From positions 1 through 13,520 of the forward strand of contig AWNV01000037.1 in the NCBI GenBank assembly GCA_000493965.1: 13,520 nt of DNA, given 5' to 3'. The number at the start of each line of letters is the position of its first letter. The first letter of the stretch is position 1. The position numbers were made by a program, and so were the translations under genes. The DNA comes from Candidatus Aminicenans sakinawicola JGI OTU-1 (GTDB lineage: Bacteria > Acidobacteriota > Aminicenantia > Aminicenantales > Aminicenantaceae). Positions 13,481 to 13,520 of the stretch are shown here, piece by piece. The notes beneath the pieces are model-generated. The model made no database searches and was not told the origin of the DNA. It saw nothing but the letters and a program-made list of their open reading frames with translations.

Positions 13481-13520
13481 TAAGAGTCACTCAGACATTT
13501 AAGATCCTAATCAAGTTTAG

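Overview
The window looks like a chromosomal stretch of a Gram-negative bacterium of moderate GC. I infer this from a signal-peptide protein ending in a beta-barrel-like C-terminus, lipoproteins with lipoboxes, and AAGGAGG-type ribosome binding sites. DUF5916 proteins, secreted tricorn-type and prolyl oligopeptidases and an RRM protein together suggest an Acidobacteriota or Aminicenantes-like lineage. This is inference only: the window holds no rRNA or other taxonomic marker.

Layout, left to right. (1) Minus strand: a CBM9-like/DUF5916 outer-membrane protein starting at TTG. (2) A divergent intergenic region with three 13-bp GGTACCAGGTACC repeats spaced exactly 44 bp apart. (3) Plus strand: a membrane-anchored flavodoxin. 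(4) A four-gene plus-strand cluster: zinc-ribbon/PspC protein, ECF sigma factor, zf-HC2 membrane anti-sigma factor (ATGA overlap with the sigma gene), and a second zinc-ribbon/PspC protein. (5) Minus strand: a RidA-family protein with a signal peptide. (6) Plus strand: a secreted tricorn-type S41 protease and a lipoprotein prolyl oligopeptidase, each with its own promoter. (7) Minus strand: a small lipoprotein/membrane protein of unknown function. (8) Plus strand: a single-RRM RNA-binding protein with a Gly/Arg tail and a long leader.

How the genes may work together. The tricorn-like protease and the prolyl oligopeptidase fit an extracytoplasmic peptide-degrading pair. The sigma/anti-sigma/PspC cluster looks like a self-contained envelope-stress module in which two paralogous PspC proteins carry N-terminal zinc ribbons. 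Three plus-strand genes share one promoter form: TTGACC or TTGACA, a 17-bp spacer ending in TGN, then a -10 hexamer.

The most unusual signal is non-coding. An odd-centred palindrome, GGTACC-A-GGTACC, occurs six times, only between genes. Copies within a cluster are exactly 44 bp apart in both clusters (three intervals of 44 bp) and flip orientation across the window. Related odd-centred palindromes of other sequence (GGTC-A-GACC; GGGTTGG-C-CCGACCC) lie in other gaps, which suggests several REP-like repeat families. No transposase gene that could mobilise them is present here.
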